Assembly (NCBI GenBank): GCA_023910675.1
Contig: JAAVWC010000007.1
Span: 62,001 to 126,000 of the forward strand
DNA: 64,000 nucleotides
Source of the DNA: Gemmatimonas sp.
GTDB taxonomy: Bacteria; Gemmatimonadota; Gemmatimonadetes; Gemmatimonadales; Gemmatimonadaceae
Direction: 5' to 3'
The stretch's first letter is position 1. Every line of letters starts with the position of its first letter. The notes beneath the pieces are model-generated. The model was not told where the DNA came from. It saw only the letters and a program-made list of their open reading frames with translations, and did not search any database. Shown piece after piece: positions 26,520 to 36,435 of the stretch. A program made the translations under genes and the position numbers.

Positions 26520-27809
26520 ATGGATGCTCTTCGCTCTGTGCCCGTGGTGGCACTCGTGCTGCTGCTCCTCGGCGCCGTGCCTCTGCGGGCGGCGCACGGA
26601 CAGGACAGCCTCGACCTTTCGCAGGCCATCATGCGCGCCCGCGCGTCTGGACCGTTGCGCCGTATGACCGATGCCCAGGCGTCAGGTTGGACTGGGGCAA
26701 GTGGCCGAGGAGACGCAGTGGGCCAACCCCAGCCTCGAATGGCGCCGCGAGAATCTGGGGAGCCCCTTGTTGCCCGATATCTTCGCGACGGCGTACATCC
26801 CCTTCGACGTGTCGGGGCGGCGGTTGGCGCTGCGTCAGGCCGCGACCGCGGGCCGGCAACGGGTGACCGCCGACGCCAGCGCGGATCCAGCGCGATGGCG
26901 AACTCACGGTCGCCCGCGCCTGGCTGCGTGCGGCGGGAGCGCATGGCGCGCTCGACGTGGTGGCGCAGCAGTACGACGCCCTTGCGCGAAATCGCACGCG
27001 TCGATGCCGAACGGCTGCGCGAAGGATTGGTGAGCGAAGCCGTGGGCCTACGCACGTCGCTCGAGGCCGATCGCTCGCGAGTCGCGCTTGTCGCGGCGCG
27101 ACACGAAGCCCGGCAGGCGCGCGTTGAACTCGCGCGGCTGCTCGGAGTTGATGAACCTTCGCTCCCTGGGCTGGCTTCACTGACTCCCCCGGCGTTGCCA
27201 TCAGCCCCCGATTCGGCTGCCGCCACCGCGTCCGCCATGGCGCACCGCGTGGAAGTCCAGGCGCGTGAAGCCGCCGTCGAAGAAGCGCAGCGACGTGTCG
27301 CCGCCGAACGCCGAGGGGTACTCGGGGAAGTGCAACTGCAGGGGGGCACCAAGGAGACCGGTGGCTTCATGACCGGACAGCTCGGTGTGGCCATGCCGCT
27401 CCCCTTCTTCAATCGCAACACCGGCGCGCGGCAGCGCGCCGCCGGCATGCTGAACGAAGCGCGGGTCATGCGCGACGACGTCCGGCTGTCGGTGCGCGGC
27501 GGCGTCATGAGCGCCCTCGCGCACTACGACAATGTGCGCCGCGCCGCCAGCGATGCTGCCACGTTCAGCTGTCCCGCGGTCATGAAGTCGCGCGCATTGC
27601 GCGTCTGAGCTATCGCGAAGGCCACATCACCTTGACGGAACTGCTCGACGCCGAGCGCGCATCCGCCGACGCGATGCAAGGCGCAGCTGCGCTGGTCCGC
27701 CGACGCCTGGCTGGCCCGGCTCGAACTCGAACGCGCCATCGGCGCGCGGCTCAGTGCCGACAGCCCGCTCGATCTTCCTCTGTTGGTTCCGACTTCCTCC
27801 GGTCGCTGA
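26520..27809 (+). pseudogene. TolC-like outer-membrane factor of metal efflux (CzcC-like), multiply frameshifted
   Basis: A signal peptide (ALVLLLLGAVPLRAAHGQ) leads into SLDLSQAIMRARASGPL, the usual first OEP helix. Segments of the family then continue in alternating frames: LGQVAEETQWANPSLEWRRE, LTVARAWLRAAG, VDAERLREGLVSEAVGLR, TGQLGVAMPLPFFNRNTGAR and ITLTELLDAERASADA. At least five +1 shifts are needed (near 26665, 26880, 26990, 27570 and 27690). The stop TGA at 27807-27809 sits 2 bp before the adaptor ATG. Gene order C-B-A matches czcCBA operons. Errors in the read are likelier than decay, because all parts are present in order. Confidence 0.75.
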
Positions 27810-27811
27810 TC

Positions 27812-29075
27812 ATGACTGTTGCTGGCATTCTCATTCCGACGTCCCAGGCCATGAACACCATGCGCCCGCACGTTCGCGCTCCGCTGCGTGGCGTTGGTAT
27901 CATGGCGTCGCTGCTCGCCTGCCTGCGGTGGTACGCCCGAGACGAAGCCAGGTCCTGCCGCTGAGGCGCCCGCCGTCGTAGTCGATAGCGCGACGCTCTC
28001 CGCCGATGCCGTCAAGATCGCGGGGATCACCCTCGATACTGTGCGCATGACCTCGTGGCAGACGGCCGTCACGGTGCCGGGACGCATCCAGCTCGATCCG
28101 TCGAGTCTCGAAACGATCGGGTCGATTACCGAAGGACGCATCACGCATGTAGTCGTGCGCGTCGGTGATCGCGTCGCGGCCGGTCAGCCGCTCGTCATGA
28201 TCCACAGTCACGAAGTCATGGACGCACGACGTGCCCTCACGGCCGGTACGGCGCGGGTCCATGCGATGGAGGCGGAGCGCGATCTGGCGATGTCGTCGGC
28301 GGAGCGCGCCAAGCGCCTCTTCGACAACAAAGCCATGTCGCGGGCGGAACTCGATCGCGCGGAGGTGTCGCGTCGCGTGGCGCAATCGAACTACGAAGAG
28401 GCGGTGGCCGACCGTGACCGCGCCCTGGCGCTGGTGGAGCATCTGGCAGGCACCGGGCCGCTGCCGCGCGACGCCGACGAGCACGACGTGATTATCCGCA
28501 CCCCCATTGCTGGCGTGGTGACCTCGCGCGATGCGCAGCCCGGCACGGTGGTGTTGCCGGGAATGCCGCTGCTCACCGTGGGCAATCCCGACAAGCTGCA
28601 ACTCGAGATGCATGTGCCGGAGCAGCAGGCGGTGGGCATTGCACCGGGGGCGACGGTGCGTTTCGCCCTCACGGAAGCGCCGGCCGAACGCTACGACGCG
28701 GTCGTGTCGCGCGTGGCGCCCACGGTCGACACGCTCACGCGCACTGTGCAGGTGGTGGCCCCCATTTCGCGCCGCATTGCGGGACGTGCGGAAACCTTCG
28801 TGCAAGCGGACATCAGCGGGCAGCATGGAACGCCGGCCCTGACGGTGCCGGTGGCCGCGATTCAGGCGCTTGAGGGCGACACCGTCGTGTTCGTGACGGA
28901 GGCGCGCGGGGAAGGGTTGTTCGTGCGCGCCACGCCGGTGCGCGTCGGACGCCGTTCGCGTGATCGGGCCGAAGTGCTGGCAGGACTCCCGGAGGGCACG
29001 TCGGTCGTGGCGCGCGGGGCCGCCATTGCCAAAGCCGAACTGCTCAAGCGACGGAATGCAGGCGGTGGAGCGTAG
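27812..29075 (+). pseudogene. RND efflux periplasmic adaptor lipoprotein (CzcB-like), one frameshift
   Basis: This membrane-fusion protein links the inner-membrane pump to the outer-membrane channel. After a lipobox (MASLLAC) one extra base near 27920 shifts the frame; the rest is intact. Visible parts are a barrel-sandwich half (GSITEGRITHVVVRVGDRVA), a helical hairpin (AKRLFDNKAMSRAELDRA), IRTPIAGVVTSRDAQPGTVV, and a beta-barrel part ending in TVPVAAIQALEGDTVVFVTE. No N-terminal metal-binding His/Met cluster is seen. czcA starts 3 bp after the stop. Confidence 0.82.
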
Positions 29076-29078
29076 GCC

Positions 29079-32000
29079 ATGAACGCACTCATCCACTTTG
29101 CGCTCAAGCGGCGCGGCGTGATTGTCGGTATCACGCTCGCGCTCATGGCCGCGGGGCTGTACGCACTGCAGCGCATCCCGTTCGATGCCTTCCCCGATCT
29201 CACCGGGACGCGTGTCGAAGTCATTACCGTGGCGCCCGGTATGGCGCCGGAGGAAGTCGAACGGCTCGTGACCTATCCCATCGAGTCGGGGCTGATGGGT
29301 GTGCCTGGAGCGCAGGGCGTTCGCTCCGTGTCCAAGTTCGGTCTGTCGCTGGTGACGGTGCCGTTCCCCGACGACATGGACGTGTACTTCGCCCGTCAGC
29401 TGGTGCAACAGCGCCTCTCCGATGCCAAGGGAGCCTTGCCCGCCGGGGTGGAGCCGGCGCTCGGGCCCGTCTCGACGCCCATGGGCGAACTGTATCAGTA
29501 CGTGCTCACCAGCGACTCGCTCACACTGACGCAACTCAAGACGCTGCACGATTACGTGGTGCGTCCGCGTCTGCGGACCGTGCCCGGCGTGAGCGAAGTG
29601 AACTCGTGGGGCGGCCTTACGGAGCGCGTGGAAGTCGAAGTCGATCCGGTGCGCCTGGCCGGCTATCAGCACACGGTCGTCGATGTGCACGAGGCACTCG
29701 CCAACAACACGTTGGCCTTCGGCGGTAGCTACCTCGAGCAGGGGGGCGAGCGCTACACGCTCCGCGGCCTCGGTCGCGTGGAAACGGCCGCCGAAGTGGA
29801 ACGGGTTGTGGTGGGGTCACACCGCGGGGCGCCGGTGCGTGTGGGTGATGTCGCCACCGTGCGTCTGGGCGCGCATCCGCGCAACGGCGCCGTCACCAAG
29901 GACGGACAGGGTGAAGTCGTGAGCGGCATGGTGCTCAAGCTCAAGGGCGCCGACTCACGCAAGGTCATTGCCGATGTGCGCGCGCGCATGGAAGAGATCA
30001 AGAAGTCACTCCCCGCGCATGTGAAGGTCGTGCCGTTCTACGATCAGACAGAACTGGTCTCGCGCACCACCTCCACCATCGTCAAGAATCTCATCGAGGG
30101 CGGTCTGCTGGTGATCGCCGTACTCTTTCTGTTTCTGCGCAATGTCCGCGCGGCGCTCATCGTGGCGTCGGTCATTCCCATCTCCATGCTTATCGCCTTC
30201 GTCGGCATGGCGCTGTTCGGCTACAGCGCCAACCTCATGAGTCTTGGGGCGCTCGACTTCGGACTCATCGTCGACGCGTCCGTCGTCATGGTGGAGAGCT
30301 TCATCCGGCGCATGGAAGTGCACCGCGGCACCAACAGGCAGGGGCTCTTCGAGAAGGCCGCCGTCGAAGTGGGCCGTCCCATTCTGTTCGGCATCGCCAT
30401 CATCGTCGCCGTGTACATCCCCATCTTCACGCTCGACGGGATGGAAGGGCGCATGTTCAAGCCGATGGCGTTCACCGTCGTCTGCGCCGTGTTGGGGTCA
30501 CTCTTCCTGGCACTCACCTATGTGCCTGCGGTGCTCCAGCTGGGCGCTGCGCGATGGCCACGGGGAACCGGCGCCGTGGATGCTCAAGCTTACCGAACGC
30601 TATCGCCGTACCCTCGACGGGGTGCTCAAGCGCCCACGCCCCATTGTGGTCGTCTCGGCCGTGCTGGTGGTGCTCGCCGTCGCATCGCTCACGCGCATCG
30701 GCACGGAGTTCATGCCCAAGCTCGATGAGGGCTCGATTCTCATCACCACGCGCCGCATGCCCAGCGTCGACCTCGCCGATGCCACGCGGTTGTCGCTCGC
30801 GGCCGAGCGAATCGTGAAGACCTTTCCGGAGGTGATCACGACGGTCACGAAGGAAGGACGCCCCGATCTCGCGACCGAAGCCATGGGACTCTTCGAGGGA
30901 GACATGTATGTCATCCTCAAGCCGCGCAACGAATGGACCTCGGCGGAAAACAGCGAAGAGCTGGTCACCAAATTCGACTCGGCGTTGCGCGTGGTTCCCG
31001 GGCTCGAGGTGTCGTTCACGCAGCCGCTCGCCATGCGCCTCGACGAAGCGGAGAGTGGCATCAAGACCGATTTGGGTATCAAGGTCGTGGGTCCCGATCT
31101 CGATCAGAATCAGGCCATCGCCGAACGGCTCATGCGCATCGTGGCCACCGTGCCCGGCAACGCCGACGTCGGCGTGGAGGTGGCGGAGGGGAGCGGGCAG
31201 GTCCGCATGCAGATTCGTCGCGAAGCCCTGGCACAGTACGGGCTGTCGGTCGCGGCGGTGCGCGATGCCATCGATATGGCCATGGGATCCAGGAAAGCGG
31301 CGGAGCTCATTGACGGATTCCGTCGCGTCGACATTGTCGGTGCGCACACCGGAAGCGTACCGCGTGGACTGCCGCGGCCATTGGGCGGCTCACCATTCGT
31401 GCGCCTGGCGGAGAGCTCTTGCCACTCACGGCCGTGGCCGATGTGCAAAGCACCACGGGCCCCTGAGCTCATCGGGCACGAAGATGCGCAGCGTCGTTCG
31501 CTGGTGCTGAGCAACTGTGCGTGGCCGTGACCTCGGGCAGTTTCGTGCAGGAAGTGCGGGCGCGTATTGCCCGTGAGGTCCCGTTGCCGCCGGGGGTGTT
31601 TCTCGAGTGGGGCGGGCAGTACGAAAATCAGCAGCGCGCCATGAATCGCCTCACGCTGGTGGTGCCCGGCGCACTCCTGCTCATCTTCGGGTTGCTGTAT
31701 CTGTCATTCCGGTCGGTGCCGCAGGCGGTCCTCGTGCTCTCGAACGTGCCTTTCGCCCTGGTGGGCGGCATTGCGGCGCTGTGGTTGCGCGGGCTCAATC
31801 TCAGTCTCTCGGCGAGCATCGGCTTCATCGCGCTCTTCGGCATTGCCGTGCTCAATGGTGTTGTCATGGTGGAGCATCTCAATCACATGCGCTACAGCGA
31901 AGATCCGGCCGATGACACCGTGCTCAATCGGGTAAGTCGTGGCGCTGCCGATCGACTTCGGCCGGTGCTCATGACGGCGCTCGTGGCTAGCCTCGGCTTC

Positions 32001-32201
32001 ATTCCCATGGCGCTCAGCACGAGCCCGGGCAGCGAAGTGCAGCGGCCGTTGGCAAGTGTCGTGATTGGCGGGCTGGTGACGAGCACGGTGCTGACGCTCT
32101 TCGTGCTTCCGGTGCTCTATGCGTGGCTCGAGGCCAGGTCGCCGCAGCGCCGTCTCGTTGAGGCACACGAACCCGCCCACGCAGAACCGGCGACCGCCTG
32201 A
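29079..32201 (+). pseudogene. czcA: Heavy-metal RND pump (CzcA/HME type), multiply frameshifted
   Basis: The inner-membrane proton-driven metal exporter shows RIPFDAFPDLTGTRVEVITV, EEVERLVTYPIESGLMGVPG and the fourth-helix signature LDFGLIVDASVVMVES with the D...D...E proton/metal residues of zinc-cobalt-cadmium pumps. The second half includes IGTEFMPKLDEGSILITT and SASIGFIALFGIAVLNGVVM. The frame changes near the GGG at 30542-30544 and about five times between 31340 and 31545; every repair is removal of one base. With repairs the length is about 1040 residues, as in the family. Confidence 0.85.
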
Positions 32202-32244
32202 GGGACGCCCTCTGGCGATCGCCGGTTCGCGCGTGCGGCGTGGC

Positions 32245-32653
32245 TCAGTTCAGGAAGCGGTACAAGCCGATAAGTCCGATGCCAGGCCGAGCCGATCATG
32301 ACGATCGTGCCAGCGTCATCACCGATGATGCCGCCCACGATGAGGCCGACGCCGCCAACGATCATCATGGCGCGATTGCTGGTCGTGTTCGCTCGCGGGG
32401 CCGGCGCCGGCAGTGGGGCGGGGGCGGTGCGGCCCTTGAGCGCGACCGCCTGGGTCTCCGCCACCGGACCGGCGGCCGGCGTTGCAGCGGTAGGAGTCGC
32501 TGCCGCAGCAGTCGCAGGCTGAAGAAGGGCCGCGACGCTGATCGCCGCTGGCCGAGGTTCCGGGGGGGCCACTGCGGTTTGTGCAGCCGCGAAGGCCGGG
32601 GCGAGCGAGAGCGCCGCCGATAGCAGCAAGGCAGGAACGGACGATTGCTTCAT
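32245..32653 (-). pseudogene. Small Ala/Pro-rich exported membrane protein, one frameshift
   Basis: A signal peptide (KQSSVPALLLSAALSLAPAF) is followed by an Ala/Pro/Thr-rich linker and a C-terminal glycine-rich helix (MMIVGGVGLIVGGIIGDDAG). An extra base at 32284 changes the end; removing it gives SAGIGLIGLYRFLN and a stop at 32245. The total is about 135 residues. I recognise no family; the pattern is that of small glycine-zipper envelope proteins. It is convergent with czcA with 43 bp between the stops. Confidence 0.55.
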
Positions 32654-32802
32654 AATTCTCCCGGGAATGAGTACCTGTGTACCTCGTCTGGACGAGCATA
32701 AGCCGTGCCACGCGGCGATCGTGGCGCGATCCGCTGGCGCAACGGGCGTCTTTGCCCCAACTTGCACCGTTCCTTCGCCGGTCCCCTTGCCCCCCGAAGA
32801 CG

Positions 32803-33036
32803 ATGAGCCTCCAGCCTCCGAAGAAGCTGCGCAAGCAGTTTACCAACTCCACGCATCCGTTGATCGTGCTCAAGTTCGAGAGCGGTCACCAAATCAAGGT
32901 GTATCAGAACGAAGGCAAGGCCTTCGACGCGTACTCCGGTGAGACCATCAAGTTGCTCGCCGTGAATGACCCGACGTCGAGCGACTGGGAACTGGTCGAA
33001 AACCGCAAGGCCGACGCCTTCGACGACGCGCCCTGA
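32803..33036 (+). CDS. Small conserved protein, 77 aa, unknown function
   Basis: ATG at 32803 gives MSLQPPKKLRKQFTNST, then a compact beta-rich core (LIVLKFESGHQIKVYQNEG, ETIKLLAVNDPT) and an acidic end. It has no signal peptide, so it is cytoplasmic. I do not recognise it. The regular strand pattern and clear start support a real gene. psuG follows 135 bp later on the same strand. Confidence 0.55.
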   Translation: MSLQPPKKLRKQFTNSTHPLIVLKFESGHQIKVYQNEGKAFDAYSGETIKLLAVNDPTSSDWELVENRKADAFDDAP

Positions 33037-33171
33037 ATGGCGCATGCCGGACCGGTGCCGTGACGGATGGCGCCAGTGCCGACGTGGGTCTGCTCCTGAG
33101 CACAACAGACGCGGTGCACATCACGGGCATCACTGTTGCCCCGGTGTGCACCGCGCTGTAGTATCGACAGT

Positions 33172-34083
33172 GTGAGTGCTCACCCGTTGCACCCCAGGAG
33201 TACGGCAGCAATCGACGCCGCGCGCCAGCGTGGCGGCGCCTTGGTCGCCCTCGAAAGCTCGGTCTTCGCCCAGGGGCTTCTGCCCCCGTTCAACCGCGAG
33301 GCGGCTACGCGCATGATGCGCGCCGTTACCGACGCCGGCGCCACGCCGGTCATCACCGCCATCGTCTGCGGCGTCCCGGCGTTCGGACTCGATGATGACG
33401 CGCTCGAGCGCTTCCTCGCCCGCGACGGCGTCCGCAAGGTATCGGCCCGCGATCTTGGCATCGCGGTGGCCGACGGTGCCGATGGCGCCACGACCGTCGC
33501 CGCCACACTGGCTATGTGCGCGCTGGGTTCGCTCGAGGTCTTCGCCACCGGCGGGATCGGTGGGGTGCACCGTGATGCCGCGTTCGACGAATCGGCCGAC
33601 CTCGTGGAGCTGGCGCGCACCCCCGTGATCGTCACCTGTGCGGGCGCCAAGTCCATTCTCGACCTGCCCGCCACCCTCGAACGCCTCGAAACGCTCGGCG
33701 TCCCGGTGGTGGGGTATGGAACCGACGAGCTCCCCGGATTCTTCTCGGTGAGCACGGGGCTCCGGCTCACGTCGCGCATCGACACCCCGGCGGGCATTGC
33801 CAGGGCGTGGCGTGCCCACCGCGCGCTGGGGCGCCAGAGTGCCATGCTCGTGGTGCAGCCACCCCCCGCCGAACACGCGGTGCCGGTGGAGGTGGTGGAA
33901 GCCGCGACGGCGGCGGCGCTCAGGGCCGCCCGTGATGCGGGGATTCGCGGCGCGGCGGTGACGCCGTTCCTCCTTGCCGATATTCAACAGCGTACCCAAG
34001 GACGCTCGGTGCAGGCCAATCTGGCGTTGCTCGAGAACAACGCCCGCCTCGCCGGTCAAATTGCCGTGGCGCTGCGGGCATGA
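33172..34083 (+). CDS. psuG: Pseudouridine-5'-phosphate glycosidase
   Basis: PsuG splits or forms pseudouridine 5'-phosphate from uracil and ribose 5-phosphate. The approximately 303-residue protein has LVALESSVFAQGLLPPFNRE, TPVITAIVCGVPAFGLDDD, GATTVAATLAMCALG, VFATGGIGGVHR and PVVGYGTDELPGF, all strong family blocks. GTG at 33172 is the preferred start: TAGTAT lies about 8 bp before it, so the mRNA may be nearly leaderless. A PsuK kinase gene is not next to it, so the pathway is split or only the glycosidase is kept. Confidence 0.92.
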   Translation: MSAHPLHPRSTAAIDAARQRGGALVALESSVFAQGLLPPFNREAATRMMRAVTDAGATPVITAIVCGVPAFGLDDDALERFLARDGVRKVSARDLGIAVADGADGATTVAATLAMCALGSLEVFATGGIGGVHRDAAFDESADLVELARTPVIVTCAGAKSILDLPATLERLETLGVPVVGYGTDELPGFFSVSTGLRLTSRIDTPAGIARAWRAHRALGRQSAMLVVQPPPAEHAVPVEVVEAATAAALRAARDAGIRGAAVTPFLLADIQQRTQGRSVQANLALLENNARLAGQIAVALRA

Positions 34084-34206
34084 GGGCAGTTCACTTTCAC
34101 CGGTCGCGCCCACGCGGGATGCGAGCCGCGCAGCTGCAGCATTGAACGAAAGCCGTCGATCACGGTACTATCCGGTAACCCGCTCGATCCGGAGGCCAGT
34201 TTCGCC

Positions 34207-35375
34207 ATGACCAACCCGTTCCTGAGTTCCGAGGAATACGACGAGCGCGCTCATGCCCTCTACAACGAGGGGCAGTACGACGAGGCGCTCCAGTTGCTGC
34301 GCGAAGGGCTCGCGCTGTATCCGCAGGCCGTGGAGCTGCACGTCGGCGTGGGCTACGCGCGTCTTGCCCGCGAAGAGTACATGTGGGCTCGCCGGAGTTT
34401 CGACGACGCGCTCACGCTCGACCCCGAGCACGAGGACGCGCTGGCCGGCCTCGGCGAAGTGCTGCTCAAATTCGGGCAGCACGATGCCGGACTGCAGGCG
34501 TTCGAAGCGGACCATCGAGCTGGGTTACGAAGACGACGTGGATCTCATGCTCCAGATCGGGCGTGCCCTGTTCCGCGAAGGGTTCGTGGAGCAGTCGCTG
34601 CAGTACTTCGATCGCGCGGTACACCAGGCCGAAGACTCGGCCGAAGCGGTGGCCTGCATCGGCTATGCGCAGCACCGCCTCGGCAACGATGTGGAAGCCA
34701 TGGTGGCGCTGCGTCGTTCGCTGGTGCTCGACGAACAGTTTGCCGAAGGGCGCGTGTACCTCGCCAACCTGCTGTACGATGTGGGCGATGTGGACGGCGC
34801 ACTGGCTGAAGTTCGAAAAGACGTCGCCCGAAGACCACTGGGACGAACTTGGCATCTGGCGTCTCATGGAGCTCAAGAAGACGGTGTACAAGCTCGCCGA
34901 CGATGACGGCGAGCTGAAGCCGTGGGAAGCGCGTCTGGTCGAACTCGCAGGCGAGCCGGACGCCATCGACGAACTGCTGGCCGAAGTCGAACAGTCGATG
35001 CTCGAAGAAGAGCAGGCCGAGGGACAGCCGTCACAGGGACAGCTGGAAACACTGGGCACGCTGCTGACCGGGCTCGTCGGTCAGCAGCAGGCCGGTGAGT
35101 TGGGTGAGCAGGGGAGCACGTCGACCGACGTGCTCATGGCCGACAACGGGGTGCATCGCGTAGTTATGCGCGACGGCAGCACGTTCGAAGGCAGTTGGGA
35201 GGAGATCGTGCAGGCGCTGCGTGATGCGCGCGATGCCGGTCGTCCGCTCGACGAATACATGGCCATCGAGGCGCGTCGGTTTTACGGCGCGACGGGTCTG
35301 CGCGTGGCCTCGCACGCCCCGGAAGCGTTTCTACGGGGTGGTGCCGACGCAGGTATGCTTCGCATTGTGCGCTGA
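34207..35375 (+). pseudogene. TPR-repeat cytoplasmic protein, two frameshifts in this sequence
   Basis: The start MTNPFLSSEEYDERAHALYN leads into at least four tetratricopeptide repeats (EALQLLREGLALYPQAVELH, ARRSFDDALTLDPEHEDALA, SLQYFDRAVHQAEDSAEA, EAMVALRRSLVLDEQF). The C-terminal 180 residues form an acidic tail with a small end domain (VHRVVMRDGSTFEGSWEEIV). Extra bases at 34507 and near 34812 break the frame; removing them yields LQAFERTIELGYEDD and KFEKTSPEDHWDEL. The next gene begins inside its last codons. It probably scaffolds a complex; the partner is unknown. Confidence 0.75.
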
Positions 35376-36435
35376 TTTCGCCAATCCTCGCGCGGCGCTT
35401 GAAGCGGCGCGACTGGTCTTCACGAGCCCCACGGTCGCAACGGCGCCCGTCCTCTGGAGCGCGGCGCAGCAGGTCCTCCAGCTGGTCCTCGGTCGCCCTG
35501 AGCTCACCGGGCAGGCGCTCGTCGGTGAGGTGCGTCGCCACGGACTGATCTCGTTATCCGATGCGCATGCACTCGTCGGCCTGAGTGGCTGGGCCGATCG
35601 CAGCGCGGTCGCGGCCACCAACGAAGCCGAGCGCATGCTCGTGCGCGAAGCGTGGATGGCGCTCGATCACGCGGTACCCGAGTCGCCCTCGCCAGCAGCG
35701 TCGTTCGCGCCGCCGTCCGCCGGTGGAGGCGCGTCCGTGCCTCCTTTTGCGCCGCGATCGTCTGCGCCGCCATTGTCACCGCCTCCCGCCATGCCTTCGC
35801 AGGCTCCGTCGCCGGGGGCGTCGGCGTTCGACGCCGACATGCCGGTGGCACCGGCGCGTTCATCGCACCGGAAGCGTCTGTATACGGGACTTGGTGCGAT
35901 GGGGGTGCTCGCCGCGCTGCTTGCCGGCGGGGCGTGGTGGTACGTCAGCGGTCGTGCCGACCGTCGCGTCGAAGCCGGTATCGATGCCTATGCGCGCGGC
36001 GCGCGCGAAACGGCGCGGGTGGCGTTCGTCGAGGCGGCGCAGGCCGATCCCACCGACGCGAGGCCGCTCATATACCTCGGGCGCATTTCCCGCGAAGAGG
36101 GCGACTTCGCACGCGCGCGCCGGTTCTTGACGAATGCCGTTCGTGTGGCGCCCTCCAGCAGCATCGCGGCCCGCGAGCTCGCATCGGTGATGCTCGCCGA
36201 CGGTCAGCCGGAAATCGCGCGCCGCTTCTATGTGCGCGCCATCGAACTCGATCCCAACGATCGTACTGCGCAAGGCTTTCTCGGCTGCGCCCTGGTCCGC
36301 CTGCAGCGCCTCGACGAGGCGCGCCGGTGGACGGAGCGCGCCGGTCCCGGTGACTGGCAGCGGTGCGTTCCCCTTACGCCCATGCCCGGTGCGCCCACGG
36401 CGCCGCCGGGGTATGGGCCTGTGCCCCCGCCATGA
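35341..36435 (+). CDS. TPR protein with one membrane helix
   Basis: The roughly 364-residue protein has a helical N-terminal domain of about 110 residues, a Pro/Ser/Ala-rich linker, a single membrane helix (GAMGVLAALLAGGAWWYV) and a C-terminal TPR region (AFVEAAQADPTDARPLIYLG, ARRFLTNAVRVAPSSS, FYVRAIELDPNDRTA). The start GTG at 35341 (or 35338) overlaps the end of the preceding TPR gene, and its stop overlaps the protease ATG (ATGA). The three genes are therefore translationally coupled. A role in assembling or regulating the downstream protease is inferred. Confidence 0.7.
   Translation: MPTQVCFALCADFANPRAALEAARLVFTSPTVATAPVLWSAAQQVLQLVLGRPELTGQALVGEVRRHGLISLSDAHALVGLSGWADRSAVAATNEAERMLVREAWMALDHAVPESPSPAASFAPPSAGGGASVPPFAPRSSAPPLSPPPAMPSQAPSPGASAFDADMPVAPARSSHRKRLYTGLGAMGVLAALLAGGAWWYVSGRADRRVEAGIDAYARGARETARVAFVEAAQADPTDARPLIYLGRISREEGDFARARRFLTNAVRVAPSSSIAARELASVMLADGQPEIARRFYVRAIELDPNDRTAQGFLGCALVRLQRLDEARRWTERAGPGDWQRCVPLTPMPGAPTAPPGYGPVPPP

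Noticed and set aside
26520..32201. True decay of the metal efflux operon
   Set aside because: All resolvable changes are single-base additions and all domains remain in order, which fits sequencing error better.
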